Assembly: GCF_009646115.1 (NCBI RefSeq)
Contig: NZ_CP045720.1
Coordinates: 2,108,001 to 2,172,000 of the forward strand
Origin: Pantoea eucalypti
Lineage (GTDB): Bacteria > Pseudomonadota > Gammaproteobacteria > Enterobacterales > Enterobacteriaceae
Length of the DNA: 64,000 bases
Reading direction: 5' to 3'
Position 1 is the first letter of the stretch. Each line of letters opens with the position of its first letter. Below are positions 35,572-44,132 of this stretch, one piece after another. The notes under the pieces were generated by a model. That model was not told the DNA's origin. It made no database searches and was given only the letters and a program-made list of their open reading frames with translations. The translations under genes and the position numbers were made by a program.

Positions 35572-36588
35572 TCACAGCCCGGTCAGTTGTAAAACCCGCT
35601 GCCAGTTTCCCCATGCCAGTTTCTCAGTCAGTGTCTGATCATAGCCTGCTTCCTGAAAAGCAGCGAGCAATCGCGGCATTCCGCTGACATCGCCCAGCGC
35701 TGCTGGCGGGGTAATTCCGTCGAAATCGGAGCCAAACGCCACATGGTCGCTGCCCATTATCTTCAGGAGGTGATCACAATGCTTAACAATTTCTGTTAAT
35801 GGCGTGTCAGCGTCGCGTTTACCGTCGGCGCGCAAAAACGCATTGCCGAAATTAATGCCGACCAGACCGCCACTGTCGCGGATCGCCAGCAGCTGGTCAT
35901 CGGTCAGATTGCGCGGCTGCGGACAGAGGGCGTGCGCGTTGGAGTGGCTGGCGACCAGCGGCGCGCGGGAAAGCCGGGCGGTTTCCTGGAACGTCTTCAT
36001 GTTCATGTGCGACACGTCGATCATCATCTTCAGCTCACCCGCCTGCTGAATCAGCCTTTCGCCGGCAGCGGTCAGGCCCGGCCCCGTGTCGGGCGAGCCG
36101 GGAAAACTGCCGCTGACGCCTTCACCAAAGCGACTGCGCAGATTCCAGAATGGCCCGATGCTGCGCACCCCCGTCTGCCAGAAGGCGTGCAGCTGTTCGC
36201 CCTCCTCGTCCAGCGCATCAGCACCTTCAATGTGAGCCACCATCGCCAGTACACCGTCGGCGCGACAGGCAATAATATCTTCACTGCTGCGGCAGAGTCG
36301 CGCCCGCCCGCCTGACGCATCGGCCAGCTGCTGCAGGATCTCAAGCTGTTGCCACATGATCTCCAGCGGGCGATACGGCTCATCGGCCCGAACCGGAACG
36401 GTGCGGGCGATATATTCCTGCGGCGGCACAAAGATCGCAAACAGCCCGCCACCCATTCCGCCCTGCTGAATGCGCGGAAAGTCGAGATGCCCCCGCTCAA
36501 TACCCTGATAAAACGCCTGAGCGGGCGCATCACGATGATGCAGCCAGAGGTTAAGCAACAGATCGTTGTGACCGTCAAAAATCAGCAT
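35572..36588 (-). CDS. Membrane dipeptidase (M19, renal dipeptidase family)
   Basis: A 338-residue amidohydrolase-fold dipeptidase with metal ligands in FDGHNDLLLNLW, VAHIEGAD, MMIDVSHMNMKTF and VASHSNAHALCPQPRNLTD. The catalytic-type GSDFDG is also present. It starts at ATG 36588, where the family N-terminus begins; the longer frame to 36672 is not supported. It lies upstream of pqqA in the same direction. M19 dipeptidases occur beside pqq genes in several bacteria and might degrade leftover PqqA fragments, which is unproven here. Confidence 0.88.
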   Translation of the reverse strand: MLIFDGHNDLLLNLWLHHRDAPAQAFYQGIERGHLDFPRIQQGGMGGGLFAIFVPPQEYIARTVPVRADEPYRPLEIMWQQLEILQQLADASGGRARLCRSSEDIIACRADGVLAMVAHIEGADALDEEGEQLHAFWQTGVRSIGPFWNLRSRFGEGVSGSFPGSPDTGPGLTAAGERLIQQAGELKMMIDVSHMNMKTFQETARLSRAPLVASHSNAHALCPQPRNLTDDQLLAIRDSGGLVGINFGNAFLRADGKRDADTPLTEIVKHCDHLLKIMGSDHVAFGSDFDGITPPAALGDVSGMPRLLAAFQEAGYDQTLTEKLAWGNWQRVLQLTGL

Positions 36589-36754
36589 AAGCGTCCACCC
36601 AGTTAAACAGGCGACCATGCTAACCCCACCAGGCGGATTCATCAAACCAGAGCGCACGGAGGGTGTTGTCACTTTTGCACATCAGGTTGTCAGCGTTGCG
36701 CGCGCGGTTTGCAGGGCTTGTCGTCAGACTGGTAAAAAACACAAGGAGAATACT

Positions 36755-38470
36755 ATGCTGACCCAACCTGCTGATAAATATCGTGCCTCTCCGGTCGTGT
36801 CTCTGCCCGATCGCCAGTGGCCTTCACGCCAGCTCACCCAGGCCCCGCGCTGGCTCTCCACCGATTTGCGTGACGGCAATCAGGCGCTGGCAGAACCGAT
36901 GGATCGGGAGCGGAAGATGGCATTCTGGGATCTGCTGCTGCGCTGCGGGTTCCGCGAAATTGAGGTCGCCTTTCCCTCGGCGTCACAAACGGATTTCGAT
37001 TTTGTGCGCGACCTGATTGAGCAGCAACGCATCCCGGCGGATGTGACGTTACAGGTGCTGACTCAGGCACGCGAGGATCTGATTACCCGCACGTTTGCGT
37101 CATTACAGGGTGTTCCGCGTGCCATCGTACATCTCTACAATGCTACCGCGCCGCTGTTTCGTGAGCGGGTATTTAAACAGAGCAAAGCGGAAATCGTAGA
37201 GCTGGCCACCGCGGGCGCACGCCAGATCCGCGCGGAATGCGAGGCGCAACCCGGGACTGACTGGACCTTTGAATATTCGCCTGAGACCTTCTGCTTTACC
37301 GAGCCGGAGTTTGTGCTGGAGATTTGCGAGGCGGTAGCCGATGTCTGGCAGCCTGACGCGCAGCGGCCGATGATTATTAATCTGCCCGCCACGGTGGAGG
37401 TGAACACACCCAATGTCTATGCCGATCAGATTGAATTTTTCTGCCGTCACTTCAGCCGTCGTGACGCCGTCTGTATCAGCGTGCATCCGCACAACGATCG
37501 CGGCACCGGCATAGCCTGTGCCGAACTGGCCCTGCTGGCGGGCGCTGACCGGGTCGAGGGCTGTCTGTTTGGTAACGGTGAGCGTACTGGCAATGTGGAC
37601 CTGGTGACGCTGGCGCTGAATCTCTATACCCAGGGCATTTCGCCGCAGCTCAATTTCAGCCAGATGCATGAGGTGATTGAGGTGGTGACACGCTGCAACC
37701 AGTTGCCGGTTCATCCCCGTCATCCCTATGCGGGTGAACTGGTCTTTACTGCCTTCTCGGGTTCTCATCAGGATGCAATAAAAAAAGGCTTCGCCATCCG
37801 CGCCGAACGGCAGGAGAAAGTGTGGCAGATGCCCTACCTGCCGCTGGATCCAGCCGACATTGGCTGCAGCTATGAGGCGGTGATCCGTGTGAACAGCCAG
37901 TCGGGAAAAAGCGGTGCTGCCTGGCTGCTGGAGCAGAATCATGGATTACAAATGCCACGTTCGCTGCAGCAGGATTTCAGCCGCTGTGTTCAGCATGAGA
38001 CAGACCGGCACGGTGGCGAGATGACGCACTACGCGCTGTGGCAGCTCTTCTGCCATCAGTATGGTGTCACACGGCCCATGGTGGCGTTACAGCGGGCGGA
38101 CAGCCAGAGTGACAGCGGCGGGCAGACGCAGATCAGCGCCAGCGTAGTGGTTCAGGACCGCTCACTGACACTGACCGGCAGCGGCAATGGCTGGCTTTCT
38201 GCGGCGGTGAATGCCCTGCGCAGCGCGTTTGATTTGCATCTGACCATTGAGGACTATCACGAGCACACGCTGGGACGGCGCAGTGACAGCCGCTCGGTGG
38301 CCTATATCAGCTGCGTGGATGTCCGTGGTGTGCGGGCCTGGGGAGTGAGTATTGATAACGACACGGCCCGTGCCGCATTGCAGGCGCTGCTCAGCGCGGC
38401 AGGCCAGTTTCTAGAGGGGGAAAATAGTCCGTGGGCGCAACGCCCAGCAGACGACGAAACATCGCACTAA
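36755..38470 (+). CDS. 2-isopropylmalate synthase, long (LeuA type 2) form
   Basis: A 571-residue HMGL-like synthase with the metal/catalytic loop STDLRDGNQALAEPMD near residue 40, VSVHPHNDRGTGIACAEL, and a C-terminal regulatory domain after about residue 440. This long form is typical of actinobacteria and pseudomonads, not of the leuABCD operon LeuA of enterobacteria (about 520 residues). It is therefore probably a second enzyme acquired for leucine or a side pathway. AAGGAG fixes the ATG. Its last 80 bases overlap the convergent AraC gene. Confidence 0.87.
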   Translation: MLTQPADKYRASPVVSLPDRQWPSRQLTQAPRWLSTDLRDGNQALAEPMDRERKMAFWDLLLRCGFREIEVAFPSASQTDFDFVRDLIEQQRIPADVTLQVLTQAREDLITRTFASLQGVPRAIVHLYNATAPLFRERVFKQSKAEIVELATAGARQIRAECEAQPGTDWTFEYSPETFCFTEPEFVLEICEAVADVWQPDAQRPMIINLPATVEVNTPNVYADQIEFFCRHFSRRDAVCISVHPHNDRGTGIACAELALLAGADRVEGCLFGNGERTGNVDLVTLALNLYTQGISPQLNFSQMHEVIEVVTRCNQLPVHPRHPYAGELVFTAFSGSHQDAIKKGFAIRAERQEKVWQMPYLPLDPADIGCSYEAVIRVNSQSGKSGAAWLLEQNHGLQMPRSLQQDFSRCVQHETDRHGGEMTHYALWQLFCHQYGVTRPMVALQRADSQSDSGGQTQISASVVVQDRSLTLTGSGNGWLSAAVNALRSAFDLHLTIEDYHEHTLGRRSDSRSVAYISCVDVRGVRAWGVSIDNDTARAALQALLSAAGQFLEGENSPWAQRPADDETSH

Positions 38471-39170
38471 ACGCACTGGGGCTTTCATAGCCCAGCTCCA
38501 GTGCCACCCGCAGCACGGAGTCGCCCTGCGCCAGTCGCGTCAGGGCGATGGCCAGACGGGCGCGCCGCACCCAGTCACTGAACTGCAGGCCAGTTTCGCG
38601 CATGAAATGACGGGCCAGGGTGCGGCCCGAAACGTTAAGGTGGGCGCTGGCGCGCAGCAGCGTCCAGTTTTCACCGGGTGTCTGCTTGATCTGCTCGCAC
38701 AGCGCCTGTAAACGGGGGCTGTTGGGTGTCGGCAGTGCAAAAGGCAGCACATCCATGCCGCGAATCTCATCCAGAATTAACTCCATCACCCGCTCAGCCC
38801 GGCTCCCGGCGCTGTAGTGCTCCGGCAGGCTGAGGGCCGTGACGATTAACTCACGCAGCAGCGGCGAGATCTGTACCACCTGACAACTGGCGGGCAGATC
38901 GGCGCGCGCCAGTGGGTCGATAAACAGGGTACGTGCCGCCACGCTGCCGGTAATCTGCAGCGCATGGCGGGTAAAAGCCGGGAGCCAGACGCCGCGGCTC
39001 GGCGGCACAACCCAGCTGCCAAACTCTGTCTCGACCCGCACCACGCCGCTCAGAGTATGGATCAGTTGGGCGCAGGCGTGATGATGCCAGGGTTCGCTGG
39101 CCCCGTGCAGGTAGTCGTGCGCCAGCGGCACCAGCGGGCGCGTACTGAAGTCAAAATGCTGCTGACTCAT
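38391..39170 (-). CDS. AraC-family regulator with cupin sensor domain
   Basis: A 259-residue protein with an N-terminal cupin (GASEPWHHHACAQLIHTLSGVVRVETEFGSWVVPPSRGVWLPAFTRH). The C-terminal AraC double helix-turn-helix reads LRASAHLNVSGRTLARHFMRETGLQFSDWVRRARLAIALTRLAQGDSVLRVALELGYESPSAFSAMFRRLLGVAPTDYF. It overlaps the upstream dehydrogenase gene by 4 bases (ATGA) and the 3' end of the LeuA-like gene by 80 bases. Confidence 0.9.
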   Translation of the reverse strand: MSQQHFDFSTRPLVPLAHDYLHGASEPWHHHACAQLIHTLSGVVRVETEFGSWVVPPSRGVWLPAFTRHALQITGSVAARTLFIDPLARADLPASCQVVQISPLLRELIVTALSLPEHYSAGSRAERVMELILDEIRGMDVLPFALPTPNSPRLQALCEQIKQTPGENWTLLRASAHLNVSGRTLARHFMRETGLQFSDWVRRARLAIALTRLAQGDSVLRVALELGYESPSAFSAMFRRLLGVAPTDYFPPLETGLPR

Positions 39171-40027
39171 TGCGCCTTCAGGTAGCGGTAGATGACCGCC
39201 AGATCCTCTTCGCCGTGTCCGGCGTCAACCGCCTGCTGCCAGAGCTGCGCGATGTTCTCCAGCGCCGGTAATGGCGTCTCTGCCGCATCCAGCGCCAGGC
39301 GGGCATCTTTGAGCGCCCAGATCAGATGCATCTGCGGTGTATAGTCGTCGCTGGCGATCATCCCAAGCTTCATTTTCGCATAAGGCGCAGCCAGTGGACC
39401 GCCCTCCAGCACCTGCCAGAGATCGTCGGTGGAGAAGCCGAACTGCCCGGCCAGTTGGGTACTCTCCGCCAGGCTCTGCATCATGCCGATCAGCCAGCTG
39501 TTGATGACCAGTTTCATGCGGCTGCTCTTGCCCGCCTCACCCAGCCACTTTGTCCCTTTACTGATGGCGGCAAACACCGCTTCTGCCGCCTGCGCCCGGC
39601 TCTGATCGCCGCTGGCCAGCACCAGAATCTGTGCGTTCTCTGCGGGCGCTTTGGTGCCGGAGACCGGTGCGTCGATCAGTAAAAGATCGGGCCGTTTTTC
39701 TGCGAAAAAGGCGATCAGCGCGTCGGTTTTCTCGATGCCAATGGTACCCATCTGGCACAGCGTCGCGCCCTGCTTAAACGTCTCTTTCGCCTGATGCAGC
39801 ACCTGCTCGGTGGTGTCGCCATCGGAGAGCATGGCAATCACCACATCCGCCTGACGCACCGCCTCTTCCGGCGAGTCAGCCAGCTGTAAACCGGCCTCCA
39901 GCAGATCCTCACCGCGTGCGCGGGTACGGTTCCAGCCGTGTACGCGAAAGCCTTTTTTCAGCAGGTTGGCGGCAAATGCGTGCCCCATTGCGCCTAATCC
40001 CAGAACCGCCACTTCAGGTTGTTGCAT
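39167..40027 (-). CDS. Beta-hydroxyacid dehydrogenase (HIBADH family)
   Basis: A 286-residue NAD(P)-dependent enzyme with the Rossmann motif VLGLGAMGHAFAANLLKKGFRVHGWNRTR. The substrate motif is DAPVSGTKAPAENAQILVLASG, and the catalytic Lys segment is GKSSRMKLVINSWLIG. It belongs with 3-hydroxyisobutyrate and tartronate-semialdehyde reductases and imine reductase-like proteins. CAGGGGAG supports the start. It is cotranscribed with the AraC regulator. Confidence 0.87.
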   Translation of the reverse strand: MQQPEVAVLGLGAMGHAFAANLLKKGFRVHGWNRTRARGEDLLEAGLQLADSPEEAVRQADVVIAMLSDGDTTEQVLHQAKETFKQGATLCQMGTIGIEKTDALIAFFAEKRPDLLLIDAPVSGTKAPAENAQILVLASGDQSRAQAAEAVFAAISKGTKWLGEAGKSSRMKLVINSWLIGMMQSLAESTQLAGQFGFSTDDLWQVLEGGPLAAPYAKMKLGMIASDDYTPQMHLIWALKDARLALDAAETPLPALENIAQLWQQAVDAGHGEEDLAVIYRYLKAQ

Positions 40028-40220
40028 GTTGACTCCCCTGGTTTATCTGTCTGTATCCGACCCTGTCGGATGATTTATCACGGAAAAGCTGAATTCCAGC
40101 CTGGCGGTAAACCGAAAAAAAATCCAGCCCGAAACGGTGTACCCCATCGCATCAAACCCTTACCATACGCGGCGATTGTTTCACCTGATTCATTTACGCT
40201 TCTTTTTTAGGCCTCTGATA

Positions 40221-42341
40221 ATGAAAATAATCTCTCTGCGTCAGGCGACGCTGCTGATGTTGCCTGCCATTTTGCCGCTGCCGCTGCTGGCGGCAGATAA
40301 TCAAAATACGCTGGTCGTAACGGCCGCGCCGCCGGAAACGGGCCTTAACGAACTCGACACGCCTGCCGCCCTGAGTGTGGTCAGCGGCGACGATATGCGT
40401 CAGGCAGCACCGCGCGTTAATCTGTCGGAAAACCTCAGCAGCGTGCCGGGTCTGCAGATCCAGAACAGGCAGAATTACGCACAGGACCTGCAGCTGTCGA
40501 TGCGTGGCTTCGGCTCCCGTTCAACCTACGGCGTGCGCGGTCTGCGCATCTACGTGGATGGCATCCCGGCCACCATGCCGGATGGGCAGGCACAAACCTC
40601 CAATATTGATATCGGCTCAATTGATCATGTCGAAGTGCTGCGCGGCCCCTTTTCTGCGCTGTATGGCAATGCCTCGGGCGGCGTGATCAACGTGACGACC
40701 CAGCAGGGACAGCAGCCAACCACGCTTGAAGCCAGCAACTGGTACGGCAGTTATGGCAGCTGGCGCAACAGCGTCAAAGCCAGTGGTGCGACCGGTGACG
40801 GCAGCCACGCCGGGGATGTGAACTACACGGTCTCCGCCTCCCGCTTCACCACTCACGGCTATCGCGATCACAGTGCTGCCCAAAAGAACCTCGGCAATGC
40901 CCGGCTGGGCGTGCGAATCGATGAAGTCAGTACCCTGACGCTGCTGTTTAACAGCGTTCACATTGATGCACAGGATCCTGGCGGTTTAACCGAAGCGCAA
41001 TGGCGAGACAATCCGCGTCAGGTGGTGAGTAACGTTTCGCTCTATAACACCCGTAAAACGGTGGATCAGACTCAGGGTGGCCTGCGTTATCAGCGCCAGA
41101 TGAGTGAAAACGACGACCTCAGCGTGATGCTCTATGCCGGGATGCGCGAAACCACGCAGTTCCAGTCAATTCCTGCCGCTGTTCAGCGCACTCCGTCTCA
41201 TCCGGGTGGCGTCATCGCCCTGACCCGCCACTATCAGGGCGTCGATACCCGCTGGACCCATCGCGACACGCTGCTGTCGATTCCGGTGGCCGTGACCGGT
41301 GGCCTCGACTACGAAACTATGACCGAGCGCCGCAAGGGCTATGAGAACTTCACGGTCAGCAACGGCGTGACGCAGTTGGGTGAACAGGGCAATCTGCGCC
41401 GCAATGAACGCAATCTGATGTGGACGCTTGATCCTTATCTGCAGACCGCCTGGCAGCTGACCGATAAGCTGTCGCTGGATGCCGGCGTGCGCTTCAGCAC
41501 CGTGAACTTTGACTCCAATGACTTCTATATCCGGCCTGGTAACGGTGACGACAGCGGTGAGGCGCGCTATCACAAATGGCTGCCCGCTGCGGCGCTGAAA
41601 TATGCCTTTGACCCAGGCTGGAATGCCTATGTTTCTGCCGGTCGCGGCTTTGAAACTCCGACCATTAATGAGCTGTCTTACCGTTCAGATGACGCGACGG
41701 GCCTGAATCTGGGCCTGAAACCGGCCACCAGCGACACGCTGGAGATCGGCAGCAAAAAACGCATCGGCAATGGCCTGGTCAGCGCGGCGCTGTTCCAGAC
41801 CGACACCCGTGATGAGATTGTGGCGGATGCCAGCAGCGGCGGACGCACGACCTATAAAAATGCCGGTCAGACCCGTCGTCGCGGTCTGGAGTTAAGCCTG
41901 GATCAACAGTTCGCCTGGGACTGGCGGCTGAAGATGGCCTATACGCTGCTGGATGCGCGCTACCGCAGTAACGCCTGTGGCAGCGACAGCTGTGACGGCA
42001 ATCGCATCCCTGGCATCGCCCGCAACATGGCCTATGCCGGACTCGGCTATCTGCCGGAACAGGGATTTTACGCAGGCAGTGAGGTTCGCTATCTGAGCCA
42101 GATCGCCGCTGAAGATCAGAACAACGTCAATACCCCGTCTTACACCGTGGCGGCTGTGAACAGTGGCTATAAGTGGCTGGTTGAGAACTGGACGCTGGAT
42201 CTGTTTGGTCGGGTCGATAACCTGTTTGACCGGCAGTATGTGGGTTCAGTGATTGTGAATGAGAGTAATGGTCGCTACTTCGAGTCAGCACCAGGCCGTA
42301 ACTACAGTGTCGGTTTAACGCTGGGTTACGCCTTCCGCTAA
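40221..42341 (+). CDS. pqqU: PqqU (YncD), TonB-dependent PQQ receptor
   Basis: A 706-residue outer-membrane receptor with signal peptide (MLPAILPLPLLAA), TonB box region (NTLVVTAAPPE) and plug domain (SVPGLQIQNRQNYAQDLQLS, GFGSRSTYGVRGLRIYVDGI, VLRGPFSALYGNASGG). A 22-strand barrel ends in YAFR with a terminal aromatic near the end. Long stretches match E. coli YncD, now PqqU, which takes up PQQ with TonB energy. The start at 40221 begins the signal peptide; the frame is open upstream. It lies about 5 kb from pqqA, so this cell both makes and imports PQQ. Confidence 0.9.
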   Translation: MKIISLRQATLLMLPAILPLPLLAADNQNTLVVTAAPPETGLNELDTPAALSVVSGDDMRQAAPRVNLSENLSSVPGLQIQNRQNYAQDLQLSMRGFGSRSTYGVRGLRIYVDGIPATMPDGQAQTSNIDIGSIDHVEVLRGPFSALYGNASGGVINVTTQQGQQPTTLEASNWYGSYGSWRNSVKASGATGDGSHAGDVNYTVSASRFTTHGYRDHSAAQKNLGNARLGVRIDEVSTLTLLFNSVHIDAQDPGGLTEAQWRDNPRQVVSNVSLYNTRKTVDQTQGGLRYQRQMSENDDLSVMLYAGMRETTQFQSIPAAVQRTPSHPGGVIALTRHYQGVDTRWTHRDTLLSIPVAVTGGLDYETMTERRKGYENFTVSNGVTQLGEQGNLRRNERNLMWTLDPYLQTAWQLTDKLSLDAGVRFSTVNFDSNDFYIRPGNGDDSGEARYHKWLPAAALKYAFDPGWNAYVSAGRGFETPTINELSYRSDDATGLNLGLKPATSDTLEIGSKKRIGNGLVSAALFQTDTRDEIVADASSGGRTTYKNAGQTRRRGLELSLDQQFAWDWRLKMAYTLLDARYRSNACGSDSCDGNRIPGIARNMAYAGLGYLPEQGFYAGSEVRYLSQIAAEDQNNVNTPSYTVAAVNSGYKWLVENWTLDLFGRVDNLFDRQYVGSVIVNESNGRYFESAPGRNYSVGLTLGYAFR

Positions 42342-42345
42342 AAGC

Positions 42346-42374
42346 ATCCGGGCCACCCTGGCGGTGGCCCGGAT
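42346..42374. terminator. Convergent hairpin after pqqU and the isochorismatase-like gene
   Basis: ATCCGGGCCACC and GGTGGCCCGGAT form a perfect 12-bp stem with a 5-base loop between two convergent genes. Neither side has a clear T-run, so it is a strong hairpin with uncertain termination. Confidence 0.6.
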
Positions 42375-42385
42375 CTACTCGCTAA

Positions 42386-42946
42386 TCAGCCGCGTGTTTT
42401 CAACTGCGCCTTAATATCCTCACAGCTGCCGGTTTCACCCAGACGCGGGAAGATCAATTTTACGCTGTTGTTGTGGGTATCCATGTTCAGATCGGTCATC
42501 GCATCCGTTGCTAACGTGACGTTGTAACCCAGCTCATACGCCTGGCGCGCGGTCGATTCCACGCCGATGCTGGTCGCAATACCGCAAATCACCACCTGAG
42601 TGATGCCGCGCTGTTGCAGCTCATCGTGCAGTGACGTGGCATGAAACGCGCCCCAGGTTTTTTTGGTGACGGTGAGGTCATTCTGCTGCGGGGTCATCGC
42701 CGGAACCAGCGTCGCCCAGTCGGCAGGGAATTCGCCGCTGTGACGCCCCTGCTCGTTGCGGCCTGGCGCTCCACCGGCCACGTTAACCAGCACGACCGGC
42801 AGATCGTGTGCGCGAAACGCTTCGGCCAGATCGGCACAACGTTCGATCACTGGCTGCGATTCGTGAACCAGCGGCAGCGCCACAATGCCATGTTGCAGGT
42901 CGATAACAATCAGCGCAGTTTTTGCATCAAGTGTGGTGACAGCCAT
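42386..42946 (-). CDS. Isochorismatase-like hydrolase lacking the usual nucleophile Cys
   Basis: A 186-residue cysteine-hydrolase-fold protein with Asp in TALIVIDLQHGI and Lys in TVTKKTWGAFHATSL. The segment GIATSIGVESTARQAYELGY has Gly where nicotinamidase-type enzymes have the catalytic Cys. EntB-type isochorismatases also lack that Cys, so activity on an isochorismate-like ether or another role is possible. CGAGGA precedes the start. It follows a MarR gene by 15 bases and is probably co-expressed with it. Confidence 0.83.
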   Translation of the reverse strand: MAVTTLDAKTALIVIDLQHGIVALPLVHESQPVIERCADLAEAFRAHDLPVVLVNVAGGAPGRNEQGRHSGEFPADWATLVPAMTPQQNDLTVTKKTWGAFHATSLHDELQQRGITQVVICGIATSIGVESTARQAYELGYNVTLATDAMTDLNMDTHNNSVKLIFPRLGETGSCEDIKAQLKTRG

Positions 42947-42961
42947 GTTGAATCCTCGGGG

Positions 42962-43387
42962 TTAATCGTCAGTAAGTCGTTGCAATAGAGGGAGAATGTC
43001 GGTCAGCTGCTGCTGTTCTGCCGGGCTAAGCCGCGCATCCAGCGTCCGGACCAGCCAGTCATCGCGCATCGCGCGACTTGAGCTAATCACCGCGAGGCTT
43101 GATTCGGTGGGCCGATAGCGGGTTTTACGACCATCGTGGGGATCCGGCTCGCCGGTCACCAGTTCTGCCGCCACCAGCCCAGCGACAGTTGTGCCCATTG
43201 ACTGAGTACGTACGCCCTCGGCAGCCGCCAGTTGCGTTACCGTCATTGCCCCGTCGCGCACCAGATGGCCCAACACCGCCACCTGCGACCAGGTGAGTTC
43301 GCCAGGCGGTGCCGACTCGCGTAACCGGCGGCCCAGTTTGCCCACCAGCATCCGCAGCATGGCAGCAGATTCAGTCAGATCGCTCAT
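42962..43387 (-). CDS. MarR-family transcriptional regulator
   Basis: A 141-residue protein with the MarR winged helix (LTWSQVAVLGHLVRDGAMTVTQLAAAEGVRTQSMGTTVAGLVAAELVTGEPDPHDGRKTRYRPTESS). It lies directly upstream of the isochorismatase-like gene and probably controls its own two-gene operon. Confidence 0.88.
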   Translation of the reverse strand: MSDLTESAAMLRMLVGKLGRRLRESAPPGELTWSQVAVLGHLVRDGAMTVTQLAAAEGVRTQSMGTTVAGLVAAELVTGEPDPHDGRKTRYRPTESSLAVISSSRAMRDDWLVRTLDARLSPAEQQQLTDILPLLQRLTDD

Positions 43388-43453
43388 TACTCGTCTCCAT
43401 CGATAAGCGAAAGTATAAAGATAGGAAGGTAAACTGTGTAGTTTGCTGCGGTA

Positions 43454-44011
43454 TCAATTTGTAACGTCCGGGCGTTGCAGGTAGTGAATCAGGCTGTGGA
43501 AGCGCAGCGGTGTGCTGAGCGGGTTCCGGTAGCTGTGCGGCACGTCGGCCCTGAACTGAAAGGCTTCACCGGTAAGCAGACGCCGCCAGACATCCCCGAC
43601 ACCCAGCAGCAGTTCACCTTCAATCACCACTACCTGCTCCACGCAGCCTGCTTCATGGGGCGAAGAATGACTCTGCGCGCCCGCTGCCAGCTCCACTGCC
43701 AGCAGATCAAATCGGAGGTGTGGATCGTAAGGCAGCAGCGAGCGCACGGACATTTCGGCATTAGTCTGACTGAATCCTGTCGCTGTGCCGGGAGGTAGTG
43801 CGCTGCCGTCGATAAAAAAGGAAAAAGGCACGTTAAAACCGGTGGCGATCTTCCATAGTGTCGCCACAGTGGGACTCGATTCACCTCGCTCAATCTGCCC
43901 CAGCATCGCTTTACTGACGCCGGTTCGCTCCGCCGTGAGTGTCAGGCTCCAGCCATTGGCCTGGCGCAACTGTCTGAGCGCGCCGCTCAGGTGTTGCTGA
44001 AAATCTGCCAT
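43454..44011 (-). CDS. sutR: SutR (YdcN)-like XRE-cupin regulator
   Basis: A 185-residue regulator with an N-terminal XRE helix-turn-helix (LRQLRQANGWSLTLTAERTGVSKAMLGQIERGESSPTVATLWKIATGF). The C-terminal cupin reads EAGCVEQVVVIEGELLLGV and HSYRNPLSTPLRFHSLIHY. It is divergent from a BenE-type transporter, the same arrangement as ydcN-ydcO in E. coli, where YdcN (SutR) regulates sulfur-utilisation genes. CAGGAGAG precedes the ATG. The symbol is given from fold plus context. Confidence 0.78.
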   Translation of the reverse strand: MADFQQHLSGALRQLRQANGWSLTLTAERTGVSKAMLGQIERGESSPTVATLWKIATGFNVPFSFFIDGSALPPGTATGFSQTNAEMSVRSLLPYDPHLRFDLLAVELAAGAQSHSSPHEAGCVEQVVVIEGELLLGVGDVWRRLLTGEAFQFRADVPHSYRNPLSTPLRFHSLIHYLQRPDVTN

Positions 44012-44067
44012 TTTCTCTCCTGAATTCCGGTCACGGGTCTATGACACCAGGGTAATAGTGTAACACT

Positions 44068-44112
44068 TGTGCGTTATAGCGCATCATGCGACTATGTGCG
44101 CTATAACGCACA
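44068..44112. promoter_or_regulatory. Duplicated palindromic operator between sutR-like and BenE-like genes
   Basis: TGTGCGTTATAGCGCA (44068-44083) and TGTGCGCTATAACGCACA (44095-44112) are each near-palindromes. Sixteen bases of the second are the exact reverse complement of the first. Centres are about 29 bases apart. They are the obvious binding sites for the XRE-cupin regulator. Confidence 0.75.
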
Positions 44113-44132
44113 ACCTTACTGAGAGTCTGATC

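Noticed and set aside
36755..38470. Assigning this gene as the housekeeping leuA of a leuABCD operon
   Set aside because: The protein is the long type 2 form and no leuB, leuC or leuD gene is adjacent.
42521..42528. GTTGTAAC, the central Ter octamer, inside the isochorismatase-like gene
   Set aside because: The flanking bases do not fit the Ter consensus (no G four bases before, CC after AAC). It is a chance match in coding DNA.
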